Source: Cacajao melanocephalus
Lineage: Eukaryota > Chordata > Mammalia > Primates > Pitheciidae
Assembly (NCBI GenBank): GCA_963573385.1
Contig: CAUYLG010033140.1
Span: 62,001-126,000 of the forward strand
Reading direction: 5' to 3'
Length of the DNA: 64,000 nucleotides
Part shown: positions 24,939-38,960 of the stretch, piece after piece
Layout: each line of letters starts with the position of its first letter
How positions within the stretch are numbered: position 1 is the stretch's first letter
Notes under the pieces: model-generated
The model's input: only the letters and a program-made list of their open reading frames with translations
Told to the model about the DNA's origin: nothing
Database searches by the model: none
Translations under genes and position numbers: made by a program

Positions 24939-26220
24939 TTATACCAAGATAGCACTAGATGTTTTCTTTTTTTACTGGAGAACATAATGAGAAGAATAAT
25001 GCAAACTGTGATTTGAGGGCTCCTGTCTTTAAGAGAGATGGAAGGAAAATTTTCTATAGATTTTTAAGGAAGGCAAAAATAAAATTATTCTCAATGACAT
25101 TAAGATTGGCTACATAAAATCAAAACTTTTCTGCAGTTGATTCTACTCTTTGCTAAACATAATCTTATAATTTATTTAAGAAAATATTCTGAGATACAAA
25201 AACTTTTTAGCATAAAGATATCCACCATATCTTTCTATTTATGCATGTTTAAAACTAGAAATATGCAGTTATTCAAATGATATTTGAACACTCAAAGTGG
25301 GAAAATGCTTGTTATACTGTCAAAAGAAAAATATGAATAATAAACTGTACATAGACTGTTAACTAAAATGTAGTAAGAGTGCATTTAAAAAGACTGAAGA
25401 AATTCACCAAAGTATTGTGATTGGTTTAGAATGAAGTATTTCTGTATGTTTCTTCATATTTTAACTGTCTGTAATGACTATGAATTGCTTGAATAATCAA
25501 GGAAATGGAAAAAATTAGTGGGCAAATATTAGCTGCATGACACCTTATTAGTTGTTCAAATCCATTGAGATAGAGTATGTGAAAGCATGTTGTAAACTAT
25601 AAACTGAAATAGTAAGGTAAATTCTTGTTATTAGCAATAACTGAAGGGTAATATAGTCCATATTTTGAACTTTCATAATGAGAGCACTCTTTTCTGTCAA
25701 TTTCATCTAATTTATTTTGTCAATACAAATAGGTTTCCAAAACACTTGGAAAATCTCCCTGAAGAAAATAAATGGTATTATCTGCTTTGTTATTGTTTTA
25801 AAATCCTTTCAACTGGCTTTACCTCCTATCCTTGTACCCAAACAGCAGCATTGTCTCCCTCACAAAGAGAAAACGAAAAACTATTGAGATTTAAAGTATA
25901 GTTTTTCTTGAGAAGGTAAGTTAGTTAAATCATGAGCGAAGAAAATACTAAAATTTATATGAACAAATGTGTGCCTATGAAGCAACACATTAACTGCAAG
26001 CAATTTCATATGTAAATTACCTATAATTTGAATGCAATTTTCTAAATTTTTTTAATGTGAGTAGTTCCAAAAGTTCTTTGGTGTTTAATAACACGTGCTA
26101 TTATTAAGACAGTTGTTAAAGTGCAGATGTTTTGTTCAATGCCTGTCCCTTTCAGTATACTGTCTAAGAGAATGTTGTTACTTAAAACTGAAGCTAACTA
26201 TCTTGGGCCTTTAGGCTTCC
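24939..26220. other. Intergenic, nothing recognised
   Basis: AT-rich unique DNA. A 78-residue frame at 25665-25901 shows no domain, signal or splice context and I regard it as chance. Confidence 0.5.
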
Positions 26221-26234
26221 TTTCTCCTCAACAT

Positions 26235-26480
26235 TAATTTTATATGCCTGATGCTTTGGTAGGCAATGGAGATTCAACTGTGAATAAGTCACATACAGCC
26301 CTACTCTTGGGTTGTACAGAGTCTAGTCACACAAGTATTCGAGTGTCTGGTGTGAGTCCGGCCCTGTCCTGAGAATTTTAAAGGAAAAGATACTCCATAT
26401 GCTTCAAGAGCTTCTGAGTTCTTATCCTCTTGAGTGGTAGTCTCCTGAGAACTTCACAGCAACTTACATGGACTTATCTA
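26235..26480. repeat. Old L2-type fragment
   Basis: Contains ATTCAACTGTGAATAAGTC and CTTGGGTTGTACAGAGTCTA, diverged forms of the signature seen in other L2-type pieces here. Confidence 0.35.
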
Positions 26481-27599
26481 CCTGGTTTTCTAAGAGAGGG
26501 GAATTGAGAACAGTCAGAGTCAGTCAGCTTCTTTTCATTTAAAACCAGGAATCAATTTAAGCTGAGGAAAATCCTGGTGTCGGAAGATTGATTAAAATAA
26601 AAGATACTAATTCTCCCAAAAAGAGTTTAGAATTGTGCTATATTTAATCACGTCATTTTTGAATAAGTGAATGCCATATTGCCATATGTTCTTACAGTAA
26701 CTTCGAATATGGAGACACATGAAATATGTAAAATCTAAGTAGATAACAAACAGCATAAATAAAAATCATAGTAGCTAAATCAATGGAGGCTATTCTTTAA
26801 TTTTTATAGATTTAATGTTCTCTGAAAGGGTCTCATTTATTCAAAAAGGGAATTTATAGGGTTTGTTGTATGGAATTTCCACAATCTTACGATGAAAGAA
26901 GTAAATATTATTTATTACTTTAATATTAATTTTTGTAAGATCCTGCATTTAACATTTCTATACTTTTACAAAAGTTCAGGGTAGGATTTTATCATGAAAA
27001 GACACTTTTGTGGAAATCCTGATAAAAATAAAGAATTCTACAACAAGTTTAGTAATGGTACAGCTATTTCAGAAGTCGTGTTGAAATGCAATTTAGAATA
27101 GAACAGTTTAGAAGACAGTAATTCATTTTTTATGGGTTAAGAATATGGGGGAAATATCATGTAACATCAAGCTATTTGGGGGAGAGAGGACTTGCCTTTA
27201 GCAAAATGCAAATTCCACTTTGCATTTATTAAATCCCTATATTTTCTCCAGGCCAATTCTCACCTTCCACCACCACTACCTATGTGTTTCCCCGATCCTT
27301 TTTCTGTACTATAGAGAATTCTGTTAAAATAGTACTCTTGGAGAAAGTCATACCACCATGTGTACCCTGCCCTACTACAAAAATCAATGTCTCCTATTCC
27401 AACTGGGTTCTTGTTGCTGCTAGGCTATCTTGATATTGATCTCCCATTTATTCCCTAGCACACTTCCCTTAGCAGATGCTTCAAATCTCTTGTTGCTCAC
27501 ACATCTAATTCACTACTTACCCTTTCCATTCTCACCAGATAATAACCATCCTACTTTACTGAGAAATTCACAGATAACTAGTGTGTGCTTTCTCTTTTC

Positions 27600-27775
27600 T
27601 GTTATCTCTACCTTAAAGCAGCAAACATTTATTGAGTATCAATCATATGCTAGGCAATGGTATGCCAATAGTGAAGTAGCTGATTGATCTTTGTACCCAT
27701 CACACCCAGAACAGTTTCTGGCACATAGTAGGTATGTTCAATAAACGTTAAAATGAAAGTATCTGTGAATGAAAA
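27600..27775 (+). repeat. L2/MIR 3' end
   Basis: CACACCCAGAACAGTTTCTG, GGCACATAGTAGGTATGTTC and AATAAACGTTAAAATGAA give the familiar L2-type terminal sequence. Confidence 0.65.
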
Positions 27776-28189
27776 AATAGATTTAGTGGCTGAGATGCTT
27801 TCTTTAGAGGAGAGGGAAAGTAAGAAAACACACAATAAGTGTTGTGACCTCCTCAGATGTTCTTTCTTGGTAAAGTAGGATTGTTGCTGTCTCAAAGGAA
27901 GAATTATTCTTTATTTCCAAGACTAAACTCATACCATCCCTTTATGCTTCCTCTGTGAACTTCATTTGTCTCTCCCAAAGGAGGACATCTTCACTATACA
28001 TGAATACATATGATCACACACCATCCACCACCAGCTTTAACAACTAAAACTCTACCATGCCCTGTTGACTGGAAACATCCTATTTTCACACTTCTACTTT
28101 GTGTAAGTGGTTTGCAGTTTCTACAGTAGACTCATTTCCTTGCCATTCATATTGTCCCCCTGCATTTTAACTTCTGCTTCATTATTCCT

Positions 28190-28344
28190 ATTTATAATAG
28201 GTAAAATCTCACCTTTTTTTTTCTAAGACTCAGCTTGAGACTCACCCTTTCCACCAGACTTTCTCCGACCCCCTCACAACTAGAAGCTTCCTTGAGAGAG
28301 CCAGTATGGTCTGTGCTATTCCTATGACATATATTGTTACCTAC
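28190..28344 (+). repeat. L2 LINE, left part (split)
   Basis: CTTGAGACTCACCCTTTCC, GAAGCTTCCTTGAGAGAGCC and TATTGTTACCTACT are L2 3'-region text. The remainder resumes at 28,700 after an inserted LTR. Confidence 0.6.
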
Positions 28345-28700
28345 TGTCTTAGTTGTTTCGTCTTGCTGTAACAGAATACCACAGACTGGGTAATTTATAA
28401 AGAAAAATTTATCTGGCTTATGGTTCTGGAGGCTGGCACTGGCATCTGCTCAGCACCTGGTGAGGCCTTGCTGTGTTATTCCGTGGTGGAAGGTAGAAGG
28501 GCACAGAGTGTGAGAGCAAAAGCAAGCGGGAAAGGGGCCAAACTCATCCCTTTTATTAATATAAGGAATCCACTCCTGTGATAACTAACCCACTCCTGTG
28601 ACAATGTGTCATCACTTCTTAAAGGTCCCACATCTTAATACCATCACAATGGCAATTAAAATTTAACATGAGTTTTGGAGGGGACATTCAAACATAGCAT
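28345..28700 (-). repeat. MLT1 (MaLR) solo LTR, antisense
   Basis: AGAATACCACAGACTGGGTA, ATGGTTCTGGAGGCTGGCAC, AGGTCCCACATCTTAATACC and GAGTTTTGGAGGGGACATTC are the complement of an MLT1 LTR. It splits an L2 element and is therefore younger than it. Confidence 0.78.
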
Positions 28701-28790
28701 CTGTTTTCTATTTCCATGCGATGTCATGGGTTTCATTTCCCTAACATAGTCAGGGTTCAATAAATATTGGTTGAATGAGCATTGACAAAC
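28700..28790 (+). repeat. L2 LINE, right part (split)
   Basis: AGGGTTCAATAAATATTGGT followed by TGAATGAGC is the L2 terminus, continuing the piece that stops at 28,344. Confidence 0.6.
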
Positions 28791-28799
28791 TGAATACCT

Positions 28800-30290
28800 T
28801 AAAAGGGGATGGCAAAAGAAAAAAATTATTAAAGTTTTACAATATAAATATTTTTGTATAACAACAAAAAACAATTTTTAATGACATTTCTATTCATGTG
28901 TTGCTGCTTGAATGAATGAAGTTTCAGAAATTTGGCTAGTTTCAGTCCTAGCTAGCAAGACATTGTTAGAAATGATGAGGTGATATCGTCTTAGTTCCTT
29001 CCTTCTATTGTGAGAGGAAACTAATGTCATAATGTAAAATGTGGTACAGAAGGCACAATTTAGCCAATAAAACCCCAAGACAATTTCAAAGGACCTCTAA
29101 AAGACTGGTTTCTGAACCAATTCCAACATATTACTTAAGACTATGAATGAGGATTTCAGGTTTGCTTTCAAATGGTTCTGATGGTCCTCATTTTGTTAAG
29201 TTTTTCAGTTGGTGCTGGTATCATCGTACCTCTCAAATAGCTTCCCCATTTCCACTAGGAATAAAGAGGTTGTTCGATAAAGAACTTGTAAAAATCAGGT
29301 ACAATAATAAAGTCATGAATGGTTCTTGGAATTTGCTGAAATGAAATGCTGCATCTAAGTGCAATGTAAGTGCAACGTCTTAGCCATGTAAAATCATTAT
29401 CATAAAGTAATCATCGTGATTAAAAAAAACTCTAATTGAATCATCATTCTTTCCAAAAGATCAGAATTCTAAGAATACTTCTCAGAAGCTCTCAAGTTTA
29501 ATATGGAGCAGGAAATATTGCAATGAGTCCTCAAGAGTGAGAGATTAAAAAAAAAGTTGTGCCATTCTTTCATTATGCTTTTTAATCATTTCATTATTCG
29601 TAACTATACAGTACTTACATATGGTGAAGAATGTAGTCATAGGGGAATGTATCTGTCAGCATATTGTTATATAAAAGAGAATAAAAGTAAAAACAAAATA
29701 AGCATACTCAATAGGTTCTCATATTTCATATTTGAAACTTTAGATACATGTTTCTTTTTTGAAACACATGAAAACACTTATGTATTTATGCCATAAATAG
29801 GTAAAAACAACTCTTAAATAGATCAGTAGAGTCAGATTAGTGATCTCGTATCTTGACTACCTGGACATACCAATAGCAAAATAAAGCCAAAAATAGGCAT
29901 ATGATTTTGCAGCTGCATCTATGAGGAGACAAATGATATTTTAATATTAAATCAGAAATATTACATATAAAAGTTATAGAAATATACCACTCAATTTTTT
30001 GGTGGTTAAGATTTTAGTGAAGTCTGTGATCACTATACAATTTCAAAATTTCAAAATAATGTGCCAAGGGTGAAGGGACAATGGATACCAAAGGGGAGAA
30101 AGAAATGTAATTGTGAACAACTCAGTAAAAAGACATTTGAAGGATGTATTGAACTTAAGTCTTTATCCACCAGTTTTAGAAATGAAATACCTAATCTAAT
30201 ATACTTCTGGATCATATTTGAAGATGCTTTAATTTAGCCAGTCATTCTGTTTTTCAGTCTCCTCCCATTTTGGCGTACGGTGTCCCAGAT
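28800..30290. other. Intergenic, nothing recognised
   Basis: Unique AT-rich DNA with short chance frames only. No repeat family, RNA gene or promoter was identified. Confidence 0.5.
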
Positions 30291-30309
30291 TGACATTAAG
30301 AAGTTATTA

Positions 30310-30500
30310 GTCAGCATAGGAGAGGCTGTGCTGCAGTAATGAACCTTGGTGGCTTAAAACAGGGCAACTTTGTTTCTTACTCCTTTCACATGGTGGCCAT
30401 AAGTTGGCCGGGGACGCTGCTTTACATTTTCCTTATTTAAGGACCCTGGCTGAGGAGGGGGCTCCATCTTCATTCTTCCACAATTACTGCAGCAAAGAAA
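30310..30500. repeat. Possible LTR or old repeat fragment
   Basis: TGCAGTAATGAACCTTGGTG followed by GCTTAAAACAGGGCAACTTT and CACATGGTGGCCATAAGTTG resembles the GTGGCTTAAAAC class of mammalian interspersed repeats. The family was not resolved. Confidence 0.4.
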
Positions 30501-30872
30501 AATTAAATGGCAAATAGCACACAGACTATTAAACTTTCTCCCTAGAATGACTATTTGTCATTTCTGATCACACTAATTGATTAAAGCAAATCACCAGGTT
30601 AATTTCAAATGGGGTCAAGAAGAGCAATGCCCTCATGTGCCTAGAAGGAGAAAAGCCAGAATGTTTAGTGCCTTAATGATTTCCACAGGAAATTTCCACA
30701 GGAAAGATTAGAGATGGCAACTCTTCTAACTCATTCTTAGTTCAAGTCAGATTTCAGTGTGGGATTTCTTCCTTTTCTAGTGGTAGAACTCTGGGAGTAT
30801 ATCAATGGATGATAACCCTCTTCAAGGATTTATGAGACAATAGTATATGAAGCATTAGGGTCAACTCTTACT

Positions 30873-30903
30873 ATTCATTCATTCATTCATTCATTCATTC
30901 ATT
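30873..30903. repeat. (ATTC)n tetranucleotide microsatellite
   Basis: Seven to eight perfect ATTC units. The run leads into an L2-type piece with AGGAGGACATAATTTGG, and such tetranucleotides are common at L2 ends. Confidence 0.95.
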
Positions 30904-31049
30904 TATAGATTTGCGGTCTTTCTTTTGCCCCCAAGGAGGACATAATTTGGTAGAAAATATAGGTCTAGGCTCCATTAATCAATTAGAGGATGAGGCTAGC
31001 CATCATATCAATCAAGTGAATGGTGATAGGCTACATAATGAAAAAATAA

Positions 31050-31341
31050 GGACAGCTTATGCCTTTAATCCCAGCACTTTGGGAGGCCGAGGTGGGTGGA
31101 TCACCTGATGTGAGAAGTTTGAGACCAGCCTGGCCAATGTGGTGAAACCCTGTTTCTACTAAAAATACGAAAAAAATTAGCTGGGCATAATGGCAGGCGA
31201 CTGTGAGCCCAAGTACTTAGGAGGTTGAAGCAGGAGAATTGCCTGATCCTGGGAGGCCGAGCTTGCGGTGAGCTGAGATCATGCCACTGCACTCCAGCCT
31301 GGGCAAAAAAAGCAAAACTCCATCTCAAAAAAGAAAAAAAG
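31050..31341 (+). repeat. AluS-type element, 5'-truncated
   Basis: It starts at CTTATGCCTTTAATCCCAGC, lacking about the first 20 bases, and runs to CTCCATCTCAAAAAAG. Frames at 30911-31108 and 31101-31328 read through it. Confidence 0.88.
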
Positions 31342-32159
31342 ACGATAGATGAAATTACATGAAAGACTAATGGTAAGTGGAGTGAGTTAAGAACATTTTA
31401 TTGAGAAAGTGTACCATTATATAGACATGAAATACTACATTTAGAATGACAGAAAGAAGGAAAGAGGGTATTTCTCGTCAGAAACACAGTAACTTAGAGT
31501 CCAGAAATGGGAATGAAGAAGGAAGAAGCAGAGATGAGATTTGCTCAGTTGGAGCAAGGATGAGATTAGAATTGAAGTGGCATATCAATTCAGATCAAGA
31601 TTTCTATGAATTGAAACATGAGGCTAAAAAGTTTAGATGTTTAGAAAAGATTTGATTTGGTAGGCAAAACTGACAAACTCTGGATTCAACTGAAGCCAGA
31701 ATAAAAGTGTTTTAAGTTGTAGGAGTTTTATGGGCTACATCTAAAGAAGAGATTCCTACGAGGCTGTGTTTTATCATAAATCTTGAGACAGCTAAAAACA
31801 GGGTTCCTTTTCAACCTTAAAGAAGTTCAGTCTGGTTGGGGAGATAGTGTTTAGTTTTTGAGTGAAAATTTTCACGTGTAAATTTGGTTATGGAGAGATG
31901 CTCTTTCACTTTGAATAGTTAAGAAAAACAAAATCCTAATTCGACTATCCAAAAAAGGTTTTGATTATTTTACCTGAAGATAAGAGGTTGGTCTAACTTA
32001 TGTCATAATGATAAAAATACACACATGTATCATAAAATAAAAAATATACACATGCTACCTAATAAAAGAGCATGTTGCATTTTCAAATCATAAATTAAAA
32101 AAATTATTTTGTTCTACTTATTAAAACATAAACCATGGTTTCATAGGACAAGCATGGTC

Positions 32160-32395
32160 TTTAGAAGGAGACAGAACTGAGTCCAAATCCAAGCCCTGAA
32201 ACTTAGTAAAAAAGTAGAGAAGTTTAACTCATTTTGTATTTCAAACCTTCAGTTTCCTACTTGTAAAATAGGGAAAATAATTGTACCTGACTCAGATGGT
32301 TGTTGTAAGGATTAAATAATAAAACCTACATAACGTACCTGTTACATAATAGGCATACTGGCAGTAATGACGATGATTATATATTGGCAGTTTCT
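32160..32395 (+). repeat. MIR element
   Basis: CAGTTTCCTACTTGTAAAAT, GTTGTTGTAAGGATTAAATA and GTTACATAATAGGCATACTG follow the MIR 3' two thirds. Confidence 0.72.
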
Positions 32396-33253
32396 AAATA
32401 TTATTCAATTGAATTAAATTTAAGGAAAGGTTTGTTAATGTCTTTATATTTGTAAGGATTATAAACTTTATAAATCCTAATTTGCTATCTATTTAATAAC
32501 TAAAATTGACCTCGTAATTTTATTTATATTTTATTAAATAAATGTGTTAGAAGAAATAAAGAAGAAAATAAAGTTTAAGTCAGAGAATACAGTGTTATAT
32601 TTCTAAGGTATTCGTGATCCTTTATTGGTTTTGTTCCATTTGCTGAGCATTGTATTCAACAAACAGTAATATTAAGCATTGCACTCCTATCTTGCAGATG
32701 AGGAAGCTCTAAATAACTTTGCTTATTTACAAAGTTAGGTGGAAAAGCAGTAGTTTCAACTTTTGGCACTGGTTTGGATTAATTATTTTCTTGATTTTTT
32801 TTCTCCAGTAGTTTTGTAGTACTTGCCTTTTAGGTTAAAAGTTGTGATTTTGAGTGTGTCAGTTTTCAAATTGTATCCTAATAACTACATGTTAGTCAAT
32901 CTGAGATCCCTAAGAACTTCATATCACCTCATAAAATTGTATTCCTGGTTCTTTCCTCATAAGTGTACCACACTTTAAATATAGGAGAGTTGACAGTATG
33001 ATAATCAGTAAAATGAAAATGAAGAAAGAAAATAGAAATTCTTACTTAACAACTTAAAGGTAGTAATCATTAAATTTTAATTTGAAAATGTCTTAAGAAC
33101 AGCCATATGTCAGTATGCACGTTTTAGTGTCATACATGGTTGTGGGACCATTAGCTTAATGGAGTGTTAAATTCTGATATTTCCTCTGATTGGATAGATA
33201 GGCACAATGTGGAAATAATGTTCTCAGTCTGAGCACTTATGAAGAAATAAACA

Positions 33254-33661
33254 ATGCTAACCATTTTTCTGAAGTATTTATTTTGGTGGTTCCTCAAGAA
33301 ATGGTCCAGAATTTCTGCTTTCCTGGAGAATCATCCACCCCATGACCCCTTGGCATTACTGACCCCAAATCCTGAAACAAAAAGGGAGAGAATGTGTGAG
33401 TGTCTAGGAAAAATGGCTTCAGGTGACAAAGTAAACCCTTTTGTGACTCAGTTGAACCAGGTGAGTATTTATTTTGGCCTTAGCATTTCACACGAAGGCT
33501 GGGCAAATGCATTTGATAAGCTACCAAGGAAAAGATGGCCTTTGTTGTTAGACTTGAGTGCTGCTATGTCATATAAACAAACAGAAAATCCACACACCAC
33601 TCCCCCCACGAAAATAAAGATAGAGAAAAGGAAAGGGAAAAAACTCCACAGCTTAATTTAA
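33254..33661 (+). other. Open frame of 135 codons, unrecognised and probably not a gene
   Basis: The frame starts MLTIFLKYLFWWFLKKW, has a hydrophobic N-terminus and a Lys-rich end, and shows no domain I know. A strong splice donor (CAG then GTGAGT at 33461) interrupts it. With no promoter, partner exon or poly(A) signal in view I do not call it coding. It sits at the edge of a repeat-free region. Confidence 0.2.
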
Positions 33662-33689
33662 AGGTTTTGTAAGTGTTTGGCTGTTTTAT

Positions 33690-34800
33690 GATTTCTCAGT
33701 TGAAACTACAGGGTTTTTTTTCCTTTTTCTACTTTTACACACAGCCCAGAAGATGGACATTTGGCAAACCATAATAGACTGCTCCTTTCCCAGGTATCTC
33801 CTGTTTGTTTCCTTTATCTGTGAATAGGAAATGGCTTAAAGGCACCTGTGTGATGAAGGTCCCAGGGGCAGCTGCCTGACTAGTGAATGCCTGATTATGT
33901 GTTAACATGCTTTGTCAGATATTGGCAGAATCTGTTCTCTTCTTTTGCCTTTTCAGCAAGGGTACCATTGACAGCCTGGCTACCCATTTATAGAAATGTT
34001 GTCCATCAAACTGTGAGGAAGGACAATAGTGTTTTTCTGTGGCCAGTGACTGTGGGAAACTTTTCTTTGGCTATTCAGGCAATTTTTGTAGCTTGCTCTG
34101 AAGAGGAGAGACTGATGAGTGCAAAAAGTACAATTAAGCAAAGCCAGACTTCAATTGAAGGCTGCAGTGTAGTCTGCTGTTCTCATTTTTTTTTTAGAAG
34201 GGGAAAAAAACCCTATGGGTTTTCACGTTGCTGTGTGGCATTCAGCAGGGGGCTATTACAATCCTAAATTTTTTTTCTAGACCACCTAATTCTAAGTTAA
34301 AATTAAATGTAATGAGAGCCACTTGGAGTTCTGAATATTTTAAAGCATAATTCCCACAGAAGGGATTCGACCTAAACTGCAGTGAGCATCAGTTGGCTAA
34401 TTATAGCTGCATTTTATATTACAGCAGGTGTCAGATGCAGTCATCTCAATAAAGTCCACATAATACTCTGGGAAATAACAAAGACTTTTCTTTGAATGTG
34501 GGTACTAATTTCTTCTAGGTGTCATATGAGCCTTGATACTTCTTATTGGCATGAACAAGAGCACTGGAGCACTCAGAAATGCTTTTTGCTTGGGATGAAT
34601 TGATACTGTAAAGCACTTACCAGTCAGAGTTGGCAGATGTCAGTAGTTAATACTAGTGTTGCAGAGGTTGGAATATAATGCAAAGAGTCTTATGTAAATA
34701 CTCTTAGATGATGGGCTGGTTTTGAGAAGGCGCCTGAGCACTGCACCAACTCACTTAATGAAAGTTAAATAGATAGCAGTGGGGTATCTGCATTTACTTT
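33690..34800. promoter_or_regulatory. Candidate noncoding regulatory region (repeat-free, motif-rich)
   Basis: I find no interspersed repeat in this kilobase. It contains a FOX-like CCTGTTTGTTTCC (33799-33811), CACCTG (33843-33848), TAATTA (34398-34403), CAGGTG (34425-34430) and CAGATG (34432-34437). In human the neighbouring developmental gene is NKX2-1, which makes an enhancer plausible. Conservation was not tested, so this is inference. Confidence 0.35.
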
Positions 34801-35869
34801 GGCTCCTGCTTTATTGAAAGTCCTCCAGAAGTAAAGGGCAGATGGTAAGGCAGTAAACTAGGTGAACAAAATACCCTGGACTTAGATAAGGACTTGTTAT
34901 GTTCACAGTGCTTTCCTTGAACTTGTGTAGGTGATTCAAATTACTGAAGTGATACCAAGTACAAAAGCATGCCTGGAGATAAGGACTCCTTATAGTATTA
35001 AAAGATAAATTTAATTTAGAAAATATGTCTTCACTTGAAATACAACTGGACAATGGGTTAGGCAAAAAGAATGTTACTTTAAAATAATGACATTTGTACT
35101 ACACTGCTCCATTCTTCTAGGAGAGTGACAGTTTATCTGACCTATTGTAGTCACATTAGTTCATAGCAGATGAGATCAAAATGAAGGACCTGTTAAAAAT
35201 CGTATTGTGGAATACCAACTAAGATACAACAAATGTGAACTCTTTACACATATTCCGTTCTGGAATCAACTCTGGGTTTTTTGTTTCTTGTTTGTTTTTC
35301 CTTTTAAATCAAATTCACAGCTAGCAAAGCAAAGTTATGTTGTCCTTAATTTTGATCCCCAGAGACAGCTTTGGGTTCTCATTTTGGCAGGTGCAATTTA
35401 TGTACCTCTCATAGCAAACCCGTAGGGTGTTATCAGCAATTAGCTCTGACATCAAGGAGTTTAACAGTCATTCAACATTGATCCAATGATTGAGCACTGG
35501 TAGGCACAAAGCACTGTTAAGCCCAGCAGTGAAATTAAGATGAAAAAGATAACACAGTGACTGTCCCCAGAGTGCTATCTATTCACAAAAGTAATGTCCC
35601 TAATAGATCTTTTGTGGATTTCTGTTAATTTTTGTTTTGATCAGATGTCCATAGATTTTGATAAAGCCTCGGACAGAATTGTGAAATACTGTGAAAGGTC
35701 ACAGAGAAATCACTCCAAAGAAGAATAGGTAATCTGCTAATGACAAATTGTTTCCACATAGTACCCATTCTTAGTACTGTTCAAGTATTTTTAATATCAA
35801 AAGTCTCAATTGTGAATAATAATTTTTATTTCTTATTTTTCTTACATAAATATAAGATTTTTAAATAGA

Positions 35870-36330
35870 AAATTTAGGAAACATATAAAATAAAAAAAAG
35901 GAAATCCATAGTCTACTACCTAGGCTCAAATCACTTTATTAATATTTTGGTGTGTATCATGGTTTTTTTCCTCCATTTATATACATATTTAAACAATGGG
36001 ATTTTACTATTTTATAATATTTTAAAACAAATTTTATGATATATTTATAATATCTTTTTAGTTCCTATTCTTCCTCAACATCAATTTCAGTGATTACATA
36101 ATATTCTAGTGGATGGATAGATATGCCATACTTTATTTCTGTCATAGTTTAGATTTTCCTATTATTGCACATTTATCTTTCAATTTTTTGCTACTATAAA
36201 TGACACCGTAATGAATATGCATGTAGCTAGAGTTTTTTTTTCCCAAGTCTATGATTATTTATTTGCTTGTTAGTGCTCGTGAAAATGCTGGATCAAATGA
36301 CCTGTGCAATTTTAATTGAAGCTACAGATT
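35870..36330 (-). repeat. Old LINE remnant (L1M/HAL1-type)
   Basis: AATATTTTGGTGTGTATCAT, TTTGCTACTATAAATGACAC and AAAATGCTGGATCAAATG follow the order of a familiar ancient LINE in antisense. It is strongly diverged. Confidence 0.5.
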
Positions 36331-36346
36331 CTAAGAAAATTTTCAT

Positions 36347-36391
36347 AAAGAAGGAAAATACCAAAAAAAAAAAAAAAAGAAGGAAAATACC
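36347..36391. repeat. Exact 16-bp direct repeat around an A-run
   Basis: AAAGAAGGAAAATACC occurs at 36347-36362 and 36376-36391. Between them is only A (16 A's from 36363 to 36378, three shared with the second copy). This is the form of a LINE-type target duplication with a poly(A) and no body. Confidence 0.9.
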
Positions 36392-36620
36392 TTTAGCATG
36401 AAACTTTTAATTCTTTTCATCTAGGTCTGAGATTTTGTTGATAGACTTTTAAGTAAAGGTCAAGAGTTTCATGTAAAATACTAAATTGTGAGTAAAACAA
36501 GATCTTTCAATCTAACTAGGAAGTCAATCAGTTTTTATCTAATTAAAAAACAGATGGCTTCTGTAGCCATATGATTTTTGGTATAAATAGGATCTATACA
36601 CCACACTTAAAATATTCAGT

Positions 36621-38695
<2,075 letters not shown>

Positions 38696-38699
38696 AATT

Positions 38700-38960
38700 T
38701 AATATAACCACGCTAGCAAATGCATGTCAGGGCATTGCCCTAAGTTTAACTTGTCAATTCCTTTGATGCCCACAACAATCCTGTAAAACAGGAGTAATTA
38801 TTGCCTTCTTTTTATGAAAGATGAGACTAAGTCACAGAGACTCTGAGTAGCTTGTCCATTGTCCCACAGTTCAAGAATGACGGAGCTAGAGTTTAAAACC
38901 TGAAGTGTATGGCCCTAGAGTCTAAGCTCTTAACCTCTGCCGCCTTTTCTATTACTAAAG
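38700..38960 (-). repeat. MIR element, antisense
   Basis: CCCACAACAATCCTGTAAAA, GTCCATTGTCCCACAGTTCA, GAGCTAGAGTTTAAAACC and TCTAAGCTCTTAACCTCTGC are the MIR complement in order. Confidence 0.8.

Noticed and set aside
30873..30903. Possible CRISPR-like or regulatory repeat
   Set aside because: It is a simple (ATTC)n microsatellite without spacers.
33887..34267. 126-residue frame on plus
   Set aside because: No known domain, no start context of note and it lies in a noncoding candidate element; a chance frame.
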